NCBI RefSeq assembly: GCF_011516645.4
Contig: NZ_CP088285.1
Location: forward strand, 3,738,501-3,802,500
Direction: 5' to 3'
Length of the DNA stretch: 64,000 nucleotides
Source: Bradyrhizobium septentrionale
GTDB lineage: Bacteria > Pseudomonadota > Alphaproteobacteria > Rhizobiales > Xanthobacteraceae
In this document: positions 10,144-19,613 of the stretch, in pieces
Layout: each line of letters opens with the position of its first letter
How positions within the stretch are numbered: position 1 is the stretch's first letter
Position numbers and translations under genes: made by a program
Notes under the pieces: generated by a model
Database searches by the model: none
What the model was told of the DNA's origin: nothing
Seen by the model: only the letters and a program-made list of their open reading frames with translations

Positions 10144-10376
10144 GATTCCGTCCGGTCCCGACTCCGGCGCTACACCCGGCGCCCGCAGCCTCCCCGCGCA
10201 TTCCCGTTAAGAGACAATCGAATTCTGCGCTGGTCGTCTGCTTCAGCTGCTGACTTTTTCCCGTCACGGTAAATAACGGGTTAAGGAATGCGGCCGGCGG
10301 GCCTTAAAGTTAGGGAATCCGGGAACCTGTTGCGCCGGATCAGGACAGGGATCTGCGGTGCCGCTCCAACTTCTCT

Positions 10377-10499
10377 CTTCCCCCTGAAAGGGGGAAGGTC
10401 GGGATGGGGGGCAGCCACACACACTGCTGCGTGTGGAGAGAGATGATCCCACCCGCTTTGCTCTTCGAGCAAAGCGACCTCCCCTTTTCAAGGGGAGGT
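10377..10499. repeat. Cluster of three perfect hairpins between scaffold and PadR genes
   Basis: Three hairpins sit in 123 bases. CTTCCCCCT/AGGGGGAAG has a 9-base stem with loop GAA (10377-10397). GCTTTGCTC/GAGCAAAGC has a 9-base stem with loop TTC (10455-10475). ACCTCCCCTT/AAGGGGAGGT has a 10-base stem with loop TTC (10477-10499). The cluster follows the 3' end of the PadR gene on the minus strand and could terminate it. The gap 10144-10512 also holds the promoter side of the scaffold gene and no convincing ORF. Confidence 0.75.
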
Positions 10500-10512
10500 T
10501 GGAGACTTGTTT

Positions 10513-11100
10513 CTAGCCGTTGCTCTCGCGCTTGCCGTCGTCGAGCGGCAGCACATTGCCGCGACCGGAGATCGCCGACAGCGCGTCGAGCGCCTCCTCG
10601 CACCACTCGATCACGACGCGCTCGTGGCGCATCCCGATGCGCAAGCCCAGCATCTTGCCGACATCGGCCGGCGGCGCGGTGCCGTCGGGAAAGCGCTTGT
10701 TGAGCAGCCGCTCGTAGCGCTCATAGCGGTCGCGGTGATGCTCAAGCCGCGCCATCAGATCGGTGCGCAGCGGCTCGATGTCGACGCAGTCGAGCGCATA
10801 GAGCCGGACCAGCAGGTCGTCCTTGATCGACGGCGGAACGCTCGGCCGCGCCGCCCAATGCTTCAGCGCCGCGCGGCCCTCGACCGTCAGGGTGTAGACC
10901 AGCTTGTTGGGCTTGCCCGATTGCACCACCTCGCGGCCCTGGACGTGGCCCTTGTCGCGCAGCCGCGAGAGCTCCCGGTAGATCTGCTGATGGTCGGCCT
11001 TCCAGAAAAAGCCGATCGAGGCATCGAACGTCTTGGCGAGCTCATAGCCCGTCATCGGACGTTCCGTGAGGCATGCGAGGATTGCGTCACCGAGTGCCAA
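10513..11100 (-). CDS. PadR-family transcriptional regulator
   Basis: The 195-residue protein has the PadR winged helix at residues 1-80 (ILACLTERPMTGYELAKTFDASIGFFWKAD in pieces, then QIYRELSRLRDKGHV and YTLTVEGRAAL). An alpha-helical dimerisation domain follows, containing the HRDRYERYERLL segment, as in the PadR C-terminal domain family. PadR proteins repress genes for phenolic-acid, drug or aldehyde handling and usually a neighbouring gene. It is divergent from a small NTF2-like gene, with palindromes in the 160-base spacer. The ligand is not predictable. Confidence 0.9.
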   Translation of the reverse strand: MALGDAILACLTERPMTGYELAKTFDASIGFFWKADHQQIYRELSRLRDKGHVQGREVVQSGKPNKLVYTLTVEGRAALKHWAARPSVPPSIKDDLLVRLYALDCVDIEPLRTDLMARLEHHRDRYERYERLLNKRFPDGTAPPADVGKMLGLRIGMRHERVVIEWCEEALDALSAISGRGNVLPLDDGKRESNG

Positions 11101-11161
11101 CGCCCACCTCCATCTGAGTTCCCGAAAAGACCGTTCTGAAGTTCGCTTGACTTTATGCGTT

Positions 11162-11191
11162 ACTGTGCATATGCGTCAATATGCATATAGT
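11162..11191. promoter_or_regulatory. Candidate PadR operator: adjacent GCATATGC and ATATGCATAT palindromes
   Basis: Between the PadR gene and the divergent NTF2-like gene, GCATATGC (11167-11174) and ATATGCATAT (11180-11189) are both perfect palindromes with centres 14 bases apart. A further TATGCGT copy lies at 11154-11160. The sites fall where a promoter for the NTF2-like gene would be expected. Assignment to PadR is by position only. Confidence 0.55.
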
Positions 11192-11262
11192 GATCGGCGT
11201 GCCGCCTTGTCGCGCGCGCCGGTGTTCAGGCTTCTTTCAAACCCGCCGCAGGAGACGTCCGA

Positions 11263-11679
11263 ATGAGCAAGCCGGGCCTCGACAAGTGGTACGCCTACAT
11301 GAAGTCCCACGACACCGCCGCTCTGTGGGATCTGCTGCATCCCGACGCGGTGTTCGAAAGCCCGGTCGTGCACACGCCGCAGCGCGGCCGTGACATCACC
11401 TTCAAATATCTCACCAGCGCCGCCAAGGTGCTCGGCGGCCCGACCTTCAGATATCTCGGCGAGTGGCGCAACGACACTGGCGCGGTGCTCGAGTTCGAGA
11501 ACGAGATCGACGGCATCAAGCTCAACGGCGTCGACATCATCACCTTCGATGCTGACGGCCGGATCACGCATTTCAAGGTGATGGTGCGTCCGCTCAAGGC
11601 GATCAACCTGCTGCATCGGCTGATGGGCGAGCAGTTGATGCAGCAAAGCGGCGCAACGTCGCAATCACAGTCTCGATAG
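11263..11679 (+). CDS. NTF2-like (SnoaL-type) small protein
   Basis: The 138-residue protein fits the nuclear-transport-factor-2-like cone fold: an N-terminal helix (LDKWYAYMKSHDTAALWDLL), HPDAVFESPVVHTPQRG, then strands around YLGEWRNDTGAVLEFENEIDGIKLNGVDIITFDADGRITHF, with the DGRITHFKVMVRP ending typical of the family. Such proteins serve as ketosteroid-isomerase-like enzymes, hydrolases or ligand-binding modules. It is transcribed away from the PadR regulator and 108 bases ahead of the beta-oxidation genes. A specific reaction cannot be named. Confidence 0.8.
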   Translation: MSKPGLDKWYAYMKSHDTAALWDLLHPDAVFESPVVHTPQRGRDITFKYLTSAAKVLGGPTFRYLGEWRNDTGAVLEFENEIDGIKLNGVDIITFDADGRITHFKVMVRPLKAINLLHRLMGEQLMQQSGATSQSQSR

Positions 11680-11787
11680 GACCTGCCGCGGACCTCCGGA
11701 ACCGGATAAGGTCCGCTCCAACAAACCAACGACAAAGCTGCGCCAGCGTCAGTCGCACATGCGACCACGGCCAGCCGGGAGACCAGC

Positions 11788-13575
11788 ATGCCAACCTACA
11801 AAGCCCCCGTTGAAGACGTCAGCTTTCTGCTGAACGACGTTTTCCAGATCGACCGCTACGGCAATCTTCCCGGCTTCACCGACGCGTCGGCCGATGTGCG
11901 CGAGGCGATCCTCGGCGAGGCCGCCAAGCTCAGCGAGGAGGTGCTGCAGCCGCTCAACCGGGTCGGCGATCTCGAGGGCTGCAAGCGCAATGACGACGGC
12001 AGCGTCACCACGCCGAAGGGCTTCAAGGACGCCTTCAAGCAGGTCGCCGAAGGCGGCTGGCTCGGCCTGGCGGCGCCGACTGAATTTGGTGGCCAGGGCC
12101 TGCCGGTGACGCTCTCGCAGGTGGTCGGCGAATTCCAGATCTCCGCCAACATGGCGTTCTCGATGTATGGCGGTCTCACCATGGGCGCGACCGCGGCGCT
12201 GCTGGTGCACGGCACCCCCGAGCAGAAGAAGACCTATGTGCCGAAGATGGTCGCCGGCGAATGGACCGGCACCATGAACCTGACCGAGCCGCAGTGCGGC
12301 ACCGATCTCGGCCTGCTCCGCACCAAGGCGGTGCGCCAGGCCGACGGCAGCTTCAAGATCACGGGCACCAAGATCTTCATTTCCGCCGGCGAGCACGATC
12401 TCACCGAGAACATCATTCATCTGGTGCTTGCTCGCGTCGAGGGCGCGCCGGCCGGCATCAAGGGTGTGTCGCTGTTCGTGGTGCCGAAGGTGCTGGTCAA
12501 TGCCGACGGCTCGCTCGGACAGCGCAACGGCGTCACCTGCGGCTCGATCGAGCACAAGATGGGCATCCACGGCAATTCCACCTGTGTGATGAACTACGAC
12601 AACGCCACCGGCTGGCTGATCGGCGAAGAGAACAAGGGCATGCAGGGCATGTTCGTGATGATGAACGAGGCCCGCCTCGGCGTCGCGGTGCAGGGCCTCG
12701 CGCAGTCCGAAGTCGCCTATCAGAACGCGGTTGCCTATGCACGCGAGCGCCTGCAGGGCCGCTCGCTGACCGGCGTCAAGGCGGCCGACAAGGCGGCCGA
12801 CCCGATCATCGTGCATCCCGACGTGCGCCGGACCCTACTCACCATCCGCGCCTTCAACGAGGCGGCGCGCGCCATGGTGGTGTGGACCGCGCTGAAGAGC
12901 GACGTCGCGCACCGCTCCAACGATCCGAAAGACCGTCAGGCGGCCGACGATCACATGGGCCTGATGACGCCGGTGCTGAAGGGCGTGCTGACCGACACAG
13001 GGTTTGCCAACACCGTCTCTGCGCAGCAGATGTTCGGCGGCCACGGCTATATCGCCGAGCATGGCATGGAGCAGTTCGTGCGCGATGCGCGGATCGCGAT
13101 GATCTATGAGGGCGCCAACGGCATCCAGGCGCTCGACCTGGTCGGCCGCAAGCTGCCGCGCGACGGCGGCCGCGCCGCGATGGCGTTCTTCGGCGAGGTC
13201 GCAGCCTTCGCCAAGGAGCATGGCGGCGATGAGGCGATGAAGCCGTTCGTTGCTCCGCTTTCCACCGCGCTCGGTCATCTGCAGCAGGCCACCGGCTGGC
13301 TGATGCAGAACGCGCTGGCCAAGCCCGACAATGCCGGCGCCGCCGCGACCGACTACATGAAATTGTTCGGCCTGGTCGCGCTCGGCTACATGTGGGCGAA
13401 GATGGCCAAGGTGGCGCAGGACAAGATCGCCGCCGGCACCACGCCCTACCTCAACACCAAGCTGGTCACCGGTCGCTTCTTCATGGAGCGGCTGCTGCCG
13501 GAGACCGCGGTGCATCTGGCGCGGATCCAGAGCGGCAGCGCCACCACGATGGAACTGGCCGCGGATGCGTTCTGA
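11788..13575 (+). CDS. Acyl-CoA dehydrogenase, long C-terminal-extended type
   Basis: This 595-residue FAD enzyme performs the first, alpha-beta dehydrogenating step of acyl-CoA breakdown. It shows the order N-terminal helical domain, beta middle domain (MNLTEPQCGTDLGLLRTKA, KIFISAGEHDL), C-terminal helical domain (NEARLGVAVQGL, QMFGGHGYIAEHGMEQF) and an extra C-terminal domain from about residue 465. The catalytic base is likely Glu441 in IYEGANGIQALDL. Length and the extra domain match the subfamily that includes DmdC-type 3-methylmercaptopropionyl-CoA dehydrogenases, so the natural chain could be fatty acyl or a thioether acyl. It heads an operon with thiolase and a FadB-type enzyme, which favours fatty acids. 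Confidence 0.92.
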   Translation: MPTYKAPVEDVSFLLNDVFQIDRYGNLPGFTDASADVREAILGEAAKLSEEVLQPLNRVGDLEGCKRNDDGSVTTPKGFKDAFKQVAEGGWLGLAAPTEFGGQGLPVTLSQVVGEFQISANMAFSMYGGLTMGATAALLVHGTPEQKKTYVPKMVAGEWTGTMNLTEPQCGTDLGLLRTKAVRQADGSFKITGTKIFISAGEHDLTENIIHLVLARVEGAPAGIKGVSLFVVPKVLVNADGSLGQRNGVTCGSIEHKMGIHGNSTCVMNYDNATGWLIGEENKGMQGMFVMMNEARLGVAVQGLAQSEVAYQNAVAYARERLQGRSLTGVKAADKAADPIIVHPDVRRTLLTIRAFNEAARAMVVWTALKSDVAHRSNDPKDRQAADDHMGLMTPVLKGVLTDTGFANTVSAQQMFGGHGYIAEHGMEQFVRDARIAMIYEGANGIQALDLVGRKLPRDGGRAAMAFFGEVAAFAKEHGGDEAMKPFVAPLSTALGHLQQATGWLMQNALAKPDNAGAAATDYMKLFGLVALGYMWAKMAKVAQDKIAAGTTPYLNTKLVTGRFFMERLLPETAVHLARIQSGSATTMELAADAF

Positions 13576-13651
13576 AAAATTGCCGCCGCACCCCCGTGCG
13601 GCGGCGCTTCCTTCCGTTATATATTATGATCCTCATATCAAGGAGGGCGTC

Positions 13652-14860
<1,209 letters not shown>

Positions 14861-14872
14861 CGGCCGTCGGTC

Positions 14873-14953
14873 GTAGGGCGGGTTAGCGAAGCGTAACCCG
14901 CCATGCCAACGCAACAGACGCGGTGGGTTACGCCTTCGGCTAACCCACCCTAC
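14873..14953. repeat. Palindromic repeat element inside the beta-oxidation operon
   Basis: An imperfect long inverted repeat runs from GTAGGGCGGGTTAGCG to CTAACCCACCCTAC, with internal GCGTAACCCGCC and GGTGGGTTACGC pairing. This is a familiar intergenic palindrome of Bradyrhizobium and related genomes. It occupies most of the 150-base spacer between the thiolase and the FadB-type gene. Confidence 0.85.
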
Positions 14954-15010
14954 GGGTTCACAGTCAACCGCCGCGCCTGAGATCGGCCGCTGGCACCGAG
15001 GGAGCAAGAG

Positions 15011-17224
15011 ATGGCCTACAAGAATTTCAAGTTCGAAGTCGACGCCGACGGCATTGCGCTGGTCACCTGGGACATCCCTGATCGTTCGATGAACGTGTTC
15101 GACGATCTCTCGACCCAGGAGATCGGCGAGATCATCAAGCAGACGACGAGCGACGCTGCGATCAAGGGCGTCGTGATCACCTCGGCCAAGGAGGCGTTCT
15201 GCGCCGGCGCCGACCTCTCGATGCTCGAGGGCATGAACCGCAGCTATGCCGAGCTCCTGAAGGAGAAGGGCGAGGAAGCCGCGAACCAGATGCTGTTCGA
15301 GCGGAGCCGCCAGATGTCGCAGGCGTTCCGCGCGATCGAGACCTCGGGCAAGCCGTGGGTCGCCGCGATCAACGGCCTTGCGCTCGGCGGCGGCTTCGAG
15401 ATCACGCTGGCCTGTCACTACCGCGTCGCAGCCGATAATCCGAAGGCCCGGCTCGGCCTGCCGGAAATCAAGGTCGGCCTGTTCCCCGGCGCCGGCGGCA
15501 CCCAGCGCGTGCCGCGTCTGGTGCAGCCGCAGGATGCGATGACGCTGCTGCTCAAGGGCGAGGCGGTCAAGGTCGATCGGGCCAAGGCGCTCAATCTGAT
15601 TCACGCCGTCGTGCCGGCGACCGACCTGATCAAGGCCGCCAAGGACTGGATCAAGAGCGGTGGCAAGGCGGTCGCGCCGTGGGACGAGAAGGGCTTCAAG
15701 CTGCCCGGCGGTCTGGTGTTCTCCAAGGCCGGCATGCAGATGTTCCCGGCCGGCAACGCGATCTATCGCCGCGAGACCTACGACAATTATCCGGCCGCGC
15801 GCGCCATCATGAGCTGCGTCTATGAAGGCCTGCAGCTGCCGATCGACGCCGCGCTGCGCGTCGAGTCGCGCTACTTCACCCAGGTGCTGCGCTCGAAGGA
15901 GGCGGCGGCGATGATCCGCTCGCTGTTCCTGTCGATGCAGGAATTGAACAAGGGCGCGCGCCGCCCAGCCAATGTGCCGCCGACCAAGGTGAAGAAGCTC
16001 GCCGTGATCGGCGCCGGCTTCATGGGCGCCAGCGTCGGCTATGTCTCGGCGCAGGCCGGCATCGACGTCGTGCTTGTCGATCGCGACCAGGACAGCGCCG
16101 ACAAGGGCAAGGGCCACGCCAAGACCGTGGTCGACGGGCAGATTGCCAAGGGGCGGATGAAGCAGGAGGCCGGCGACGCCATCCTGGCGCGCATCTCGGC
16201 AACATCTGATTACAACGCGGTCTCGGACTGCGACCTGGTCATCGAGGCCGTGTTCGAGGACCGCAAGGTCAAGGCCGATACCTATGCCAAGGCGCAGCCG
16301 CTGCTGAAGTCGGACGCGATCTTCGCTTCCAACACCTCGACCCTGCCGATCAATTCGCTGGCCGAGGAGTTCAAGGACCAGGGCAAGTTCATCGGCATCC
16401 ACTTCTTCTCGCCGGTCGAGAAGATGATGCTGGTCGAGATCATCCTGGGTAAGAACACCGGCGACGTCGCGCTGGCGACCGCGCTCGACTACGTGCGTGC
16501 GATCGGCAAGACGCCGATTGTTGTGAACGATTCCCGCGGCTTCTTCGCCAACCGCTGCGTGATGCGCTACATCTCCGAAGGCAACGAGATGCTGCTCGAA
16601 GGCGTGCCGCCGGCGATGATCGAGAACACCGCCAAGATGGCCGGCATGCCGGTCGGGCCGCTGTCGCTGCAGGACGAGGTCGCGCTCGATCTCGGGCTGA
16701 AGATCACCAAGGCGACCGAGGCCGATCTCGGCCCCAACGCGATCGACCAGGCGCAGAAGAAGCTGATGGTCGAGATGGTCGAGAAGCAGGGCCGCTTCGG
16801 CCGCAAGAACGGCAAAGGCTTCTACGACTATCCCGAGAAGGGCAAGGGCCAGAAGAGCCTGTGGCCGGGGCTCGCCAGCCTGCAGCCGAAGCAGCTCGAT
16901 CCCGATACCCTCAGCGTCGAGGAATTGAAGCAGCGCTTCCTGGTGGTGCAGGCGGTGGAAGCCGCGCGCACCGTCGAGGATCACGTCATCACCGACGTGC
17001 GCGAGGCCGATGTCGGCTCGATCCTTGGCTTCGGCTTCGCGCCGTTCACCGGTGGTGCGCTGTCCTATATCGACTTCATGGGCACCAAGAACTTCGTCGC
17101 GCTCTGCCACGCCTTCGAGAAGAAGTACGGCTCGCGCTTCACGCCGCCGAAACTGCTCGAGGAGATGGCGGCCAAGGGCGAAACCTTCTACGGCCGTTTC
17201 CCGCCGAAGAAGCAGGCGGCGTAA
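15011..17224 (+). CDS. fadB: FadB/FadJ-type enoyl-CoA hydratase / 3-hydroxyacyl-CoA dehydrogenase
   Basis: The 737-residue protein is bifunctional. Residues 1-190 form a crotonase domain with the oxyanion segments [11 protein letters not shown] and [15 protein letters not shown], and [18 protein letters not shown] holding a catalytic glutamate. From about residue 328 comes the NAD-binding domain ([13 protein letters not shown]), then the C-terminal dehydrogenase helices ([11 protein letters not shown]) and their repeat ([10 protein letters not shown]). It hydrates enoyl-CoA and oxidises the 3-hydroxyacyl-CoA. An upstream AGGGAGCAAGAG supplies the ribosome site. Together with the two genes before it, it forms a full beta-oxidation cycle. 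Confidence 0.93.
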   Translation: MAYKNFKFEVDADGIALVTWDIPDRSMNVFDDLSTQEIGEIIKQTTSDAAIKGVVITSAKEAFCAGADLSMLEGMNRSYAELLKEKGEEAANQMLFERSRQMSQAFRAIETSGKPWVAAINGLALGGGFEITLACHYRVAADNPKARLGLPEIKVGLFPGAGGTQRVPRLVQPQDAMTLLLKGEAVKVDRAKALNLIHAVVPATDLIKAAKDWIKSGGKAVAPWDEKGFKLPGGLVFSKAGMQMFPAGNAIYRRETYDNYPAARAIMSCVYEGLQLPIDAALRVESRYFTQVLRSKEAAAMIRSLFLSMQELNKGARRPANVPPTKVKKLAVIGAGFMGASVGYVSAQAGIDVVLVDRDQDSADKGKGHAKTVVDGQIAKGRMKQEAGDAILARISATSDYNAVSDCDLVIEAVFEDRKVKADTYAKAQPLLKSDAIFASNTSTLPINSLAEEFKDQGKFIGIHFFSPVEKMMLVEIILGKNTGDVALATALDYVRAIGKTPIVVNDSRGFFANRCVMRYISEGNEMLLEGVPPAMIENTAKMAGMPVGPLSLQDEVALDLGLKITKATEADLGPNAIDQAQKKLMVEMVEKQGRFGRKNGKGFYDYPEKGKGQKSLWPGLASLQPKQLDPDTLSVEELKQRFLVVQAVEAARTVEDHVITDVREADVGSILGFGFAPFTGGALSYIDFMGTKNFVALCHAFEKKYGSRFTPPKLLEEMAAKGETFYGRFPPKKQAA

Positions 17225-17467
17225 ACCTTCGTCGCGTTCCAAATCGCTACAGGATCAGGCCGGGTCATCGATCCGACTTGATCCTGTTGCGTGACGGTCA
17301 CGCCGGTCAAACTCCCGCCACGCCTGCTCCGCACTGCCACCACGCTGCTGGCATCACTCTTGCTGGGCGATCGCATGTCGATCGCCGGGTTGATCGAAGA
17401 CGATCACCGAGGACGATCGCCAAAGGCGATCGTCGGGACGACGATCGGCATCAAGGGTGGGCGTGCC
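17225..17467. other. Gap with a 10-bp hairpin, no gene recognised
   Basis: This 243-base stretch after the FadB-type gene holds no convincing gene. At 17412-17434 a perfect 10-base stem (GACGATCGCC with loop AAA) sits among many GATCG-containing segments (17366-17446), giving it a repetitive look. An open frame from 17291 reads into the next small gene, but its first part has no ribosome site or family resemblance. Confidence 0.5.
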
Positions 17468-17659
17468 ATGAGTTCTACGTTCAAGGAAGGTGCCGCCGAG
17501 ACCGCGGATAGACACGCGTTGCTGCCGCGACCGCGCCGGATTTCCCTTCGCCTGCGTGGCAAAGGCCCGCTGTGGACCGGCCTGGTGCTACTTTTTCTGG
17601 CGGCGGATCTGATGCTCGCGGTGGCCGCCTGGCACGCCGTCGATTTCTTCCACAACTGA
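17468..17659 (+). CDS. Small single-helix membrane protein, unknown
   Basis: From the ATG at 17468 the gene encodes 63 residues: a polar N-terminus, a basic segment (RPRRISLRLRGKG), one hydrophobic helix (WTGLVLLFLAADLMLAVAAW) and a short HAVDFFHN end. The charge pattern predicts the N-terminus inside. I do not recognise a family. Its last 72 bases overlap, on the opposite strand, the 3' end of another small membrane-protein gene, so at least one may be mis-called. A modest coding look and the clear helix are the only support. Confidence 0.45.
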   Translation: MSSTFKEGAAETADRHALLPRPRRISLRLRGKGPLWTGLVLLFLAADLMLAVAAWHAVDFFHN

Positions 17660-17896
17660 GCCGTCAGCCTCCGCCGACAGCAAGGCGCCGACGAGATAGG
17701 CGAGTTGGCTGAACGCGAGGCAGGCGACGACGATTGGAGCGCCGGTGGCAAATGCAAAGCCGTCGGATTGGAGCACGATCGCCGTGAACACCGCGATCAG
17801 CGGTGACACCAGCATCAATGTCCAAACCCGAAAGTACAAACTGGTTGCCAGCCCAACGAGGGTGCTGATCAATAAAAGCGTAGAGGCGATCGTCAC
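17588..17896 (-). CDS. Small three-helix membrane protein, unknown
   Basis: The 102-residue frame begins at a GTG (17894-17896) and contains three hydrophobic helices: about residues 2-21, 28-45 and 50-72, the last reading TGAPIVVACLAFSQLAYLVGA. A charged tail ends QIRRQKK. It resembles short membrane proteins that I recall from Bradyrhizobium genomes without known function. The start is weak, since no good ribosome site precedes it, and the tail overlaps the 3' end of the gene on the other strand. The regular helix spacing makes it more likely real than the overlapping 63-residue frame. Confidence 0.5.
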   Translation of the reverse strand: MTIASTLLLISTLVGLATSLYFRVWTLMLVSPLIAVFTAIVLQSDGFAFATGAPIVVACLAFSQLAYLVGALLSAEADGSVVEEIDGVPGGHREHQIRRQKK

Positions 17897-18207
17897 ATTT
17901 TCAGACCGGTTGGAGCGGAGGGCGCGCCGGGGGTCATAGTGGGTCAGTTGAATGGCTCGAACAAGGACAGCAACGCCCTCAGCCGGAAATACAACGACTT
18001 AGTCTTAACCGGTAAAATGCGGATTAAATTTGACTCGTTCCAGCCCGTTTCGAAGGTTTGCACCGCTCATTTTTCCCCGAAAGCGCGGTGCACGCGCCCG
18101 GCAGCAGATGCGTAGTTGCCAGCTTTCCAGTTCCGGCGGTGGAACCGCAATGCGAACAAGGAAATAGGTCGAGGCCGTCTTGTCGCGCGACGCTCTGGTC
18201 GGGCACG
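17897..18207. other. Intergenic stretch, no gene recognised
   Basis: Between the small membrane protein and the GST terminator I see no coding frame with family resemblance, no RNA gene and no strong repeat. The sequence is less GC-rich around 17985-18045 than the neighbouring genes. Confidence 0.5.
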
Positions 18208-18235
18208 AAAGGGCCGGATCGTGATCCGGCCCTTT
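18208..18235 (-). terminator. Rho-independent-type terminator of the GST gene
   Basis: A 13-base perfect stem (AAAGGGCCGGATC paired with GATCCGGCCCTTT) around a GT centre lies 27 bases past the stop of the GST gene on the minus strand. Read on that strand the stem ends in TTT, giving the classic hairpin plus short T run. Confidence 0.8.
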
Positions 18236-18262
18236 CACGTCTGATGAAACTGGCTTGAGAGC

Positions 18263-18880
18263 TCAGGCTGCCTTGAGCAGGCCTTCCTTCTTCAGCGCTT
18301 CCTGCACCTTCGGGCGCGCCGCGACGCGGGCCTTGTAGGCCGTCACATTGGGTAGGCCGGAGAAGTCGAAGCCGAGCCGGTCGTTCGCCCACATCATCAT
18401 CGTGAAGAGGTAGCCGTCGGCGACCGTGAACTGGTTGCCCATCAGGTATTCGCGTCCGGCGAGCTGGCTCTCGACATATTTGAACTTGCCCATGGCGCGG
18501 TCCTTGAAGAAGGCCTTGGCGTCGTCGGCGAGCGCCGGCGCGAACATCGGGCCGAGATTCTTGTGCAGCTCGGTCGTGATGTAGTTCAGCCATTCGAGCA
18601 GCTTGTAGCGCTCGTTGGAGTCGCGGGCGGGCGCCAGCTTCCGGTCGGCGACCCTGTCGGCGATCATCTGGATGATGATCGGCCCCTCGGTGACCATCTC
18701 GCCGGTCTCCAGCGCCAGCGCGGGCACCTGGCCCTTGGGGTTCACCTGCAGGAAATCGTCGCCGTTTTCGAGCTTTTTGGCGCGCAGATCGACTTTGATC
18801 AGGTCGTAGGGCAGGCCGGCCTCGAGCAGGGCGATGTGGGGGGAGAGGGAGCAGGCGCCGGGGGAGTAGTAAAGCTTCAT
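18263..18880 (-). CDS. gstA: Glutathione S-transferase
   Basis: From the ATG at 18878-18880 the protein has 205 residues, normal for a bacterial GST; an earlier in-frame start adds a poor 20-residue extension. It begins MKLYYSPGACSLSPHIALLEAG, where the S-P-G-A-C-S turn carries the serine/cysteine of beta-class enzymes. The thioredoxin-like domain continues to NPKGQVPALALETGEMVTE, which binds the gamma-glutamyl group, followed by the helical domain (FTVADGYLF). It conjugates glutathione to electrophiles in the cytoplasm. It is divergent from a MarR regulator with twin ATGCA-N2-TGCAT sites between them, so induction by electrophiles through MarR is likely. Confidence 0.92.
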   Translation of the reverse strand: MKLYYSPGACSLSPHIALLEAGLPYDLIKVDLRAKKLENGDDFLQVNPKGQVPALALETGEMVTEGPIIIQMIADRVADRKLAPARDSNERYKLLEWLNYITTELHKNLGPMFAPALADDAKAFFKDRAMGKFKYVESQLAGREYLMGNQFTVADGYLFTMMMWANDRLGFDFSGLPNVTAYKARVAARPKVQEALKKEGLLKAA

Positions 18881-18929
18881 GGGGGTATTCCTTCCCTTGT
18901 TCTTGGCGTCCGGAGAGGGATTGCCTACA

Positions 18930-18969
18930 TGCACCTGCATGAAATAGTCAAGATTGATGCAGATGCATT
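18930..18969. promoter_or_regulatory. Twin MarR operators ATGCA-N2-TGCAT
   Basis: ATGCACCTGCAT (18930-18941) and ATGCAGATGCAT (18958-18969) are perfect inverted repeats with identical five-base arms and two-base centres. Their centres lie exactly 28 bases apart in the spacer between the GST gene and the divergent MarR gene. This is the expected place for autoregulated MarR control of both genes. Confidence 0.75.
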
Positions 18970-19010
18970 CAGTGCGGTAGACTGGGTTCCGGGACCTTAT
19001 GAGCTAGACC

Positions 19011-19520
19011 ATGAAACGCAAGCTATCGAGCGAGGCGACCTCCGCCTGGATCCGCCTGATGCGAGTGCCGAGTCGGGTGCTGGACTGCGTCGAGCAGGAT
19101 CTGAAGAAGGCCGGCTTTCCGCCGCTCGCCTGGTATGACGCCTTGCTCGAGCTGTCCCGCGCGCCGTCCGGCGAGCTGCGTCCGGTCGAGCTTGAGCGGC
19201 AGATGCTGATTCCGCAATATTCGACGTCGCGGCTGATCGACAAGCTGGTCGACGAGGGGCTTGCGGCGCGGCGCGAATGCAAGATCGACAAGCGCGGCCA
19301 GTTCGTCGAGATCACCGAGGCTGGACGCGAGCTGCAGAAGAAGATGTGGAGCGCCTATTCGGCCGCGATCGACAAGCATGTCGGCTCGAAATTATCCGAT
19401 GCCGATGCGGCCCGGCTATGCGGTCTGCTCGACCGGCTCGGCTGCTTCTGCGGCGACGCCAATGAGACCAAGAACGATAGCAAGGCTGTGCCTGCCCGAG
19501 ACGGCGCGCCTGCCCGATGA
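19011..19520 (+). CDS. MarR-family transcriptional regulator
   Basis: The 169-residue protein has the MarR winged-helix pattern: PLAWYDALLELSRAPSGELRPVELERQMLIPQYSTSRLIDKLVDEGLAARRECKIDKRGQFVEITEAG in successive pieces, with the wing at DKRGQFVEIT. Two adjacent cysteines near CGLLDRLGCFCGD could be redox- or electrophile-sensitive. MarR dimers usually repress a divergent detoxification gene, and here that is glutathione S-transferase. The gene for glutathione precursor synthesis (glutamate-cysteine ligase) follows on the same strand 93 bases later, so one response may cover both. Confidence 0.9.
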   Translation: MKRKLSSEATSAWIRLMRVPSRVLDCVEQDLKKAGFPPLAWYDALLELSRAPSGELRPVELERQMLIPQYSTSRLIDKLVDEGLAARRECKIDKRGQFVEITEAGRELQKKMWSAYSAAIDKHVGSKLSDADAARLCGLLDRLGCFCGDANETKNDSKAVPARDGAPAR

Positions 19521-19613
19521 TAGTCCTGATCCCATCATCCGCAGCCGTTGTGGCTCGCGGATGTCCCTGCCACCGCGCGCGTTCGATCGAAGCGCCCTTG
19601 AGTTGGATTTCGT

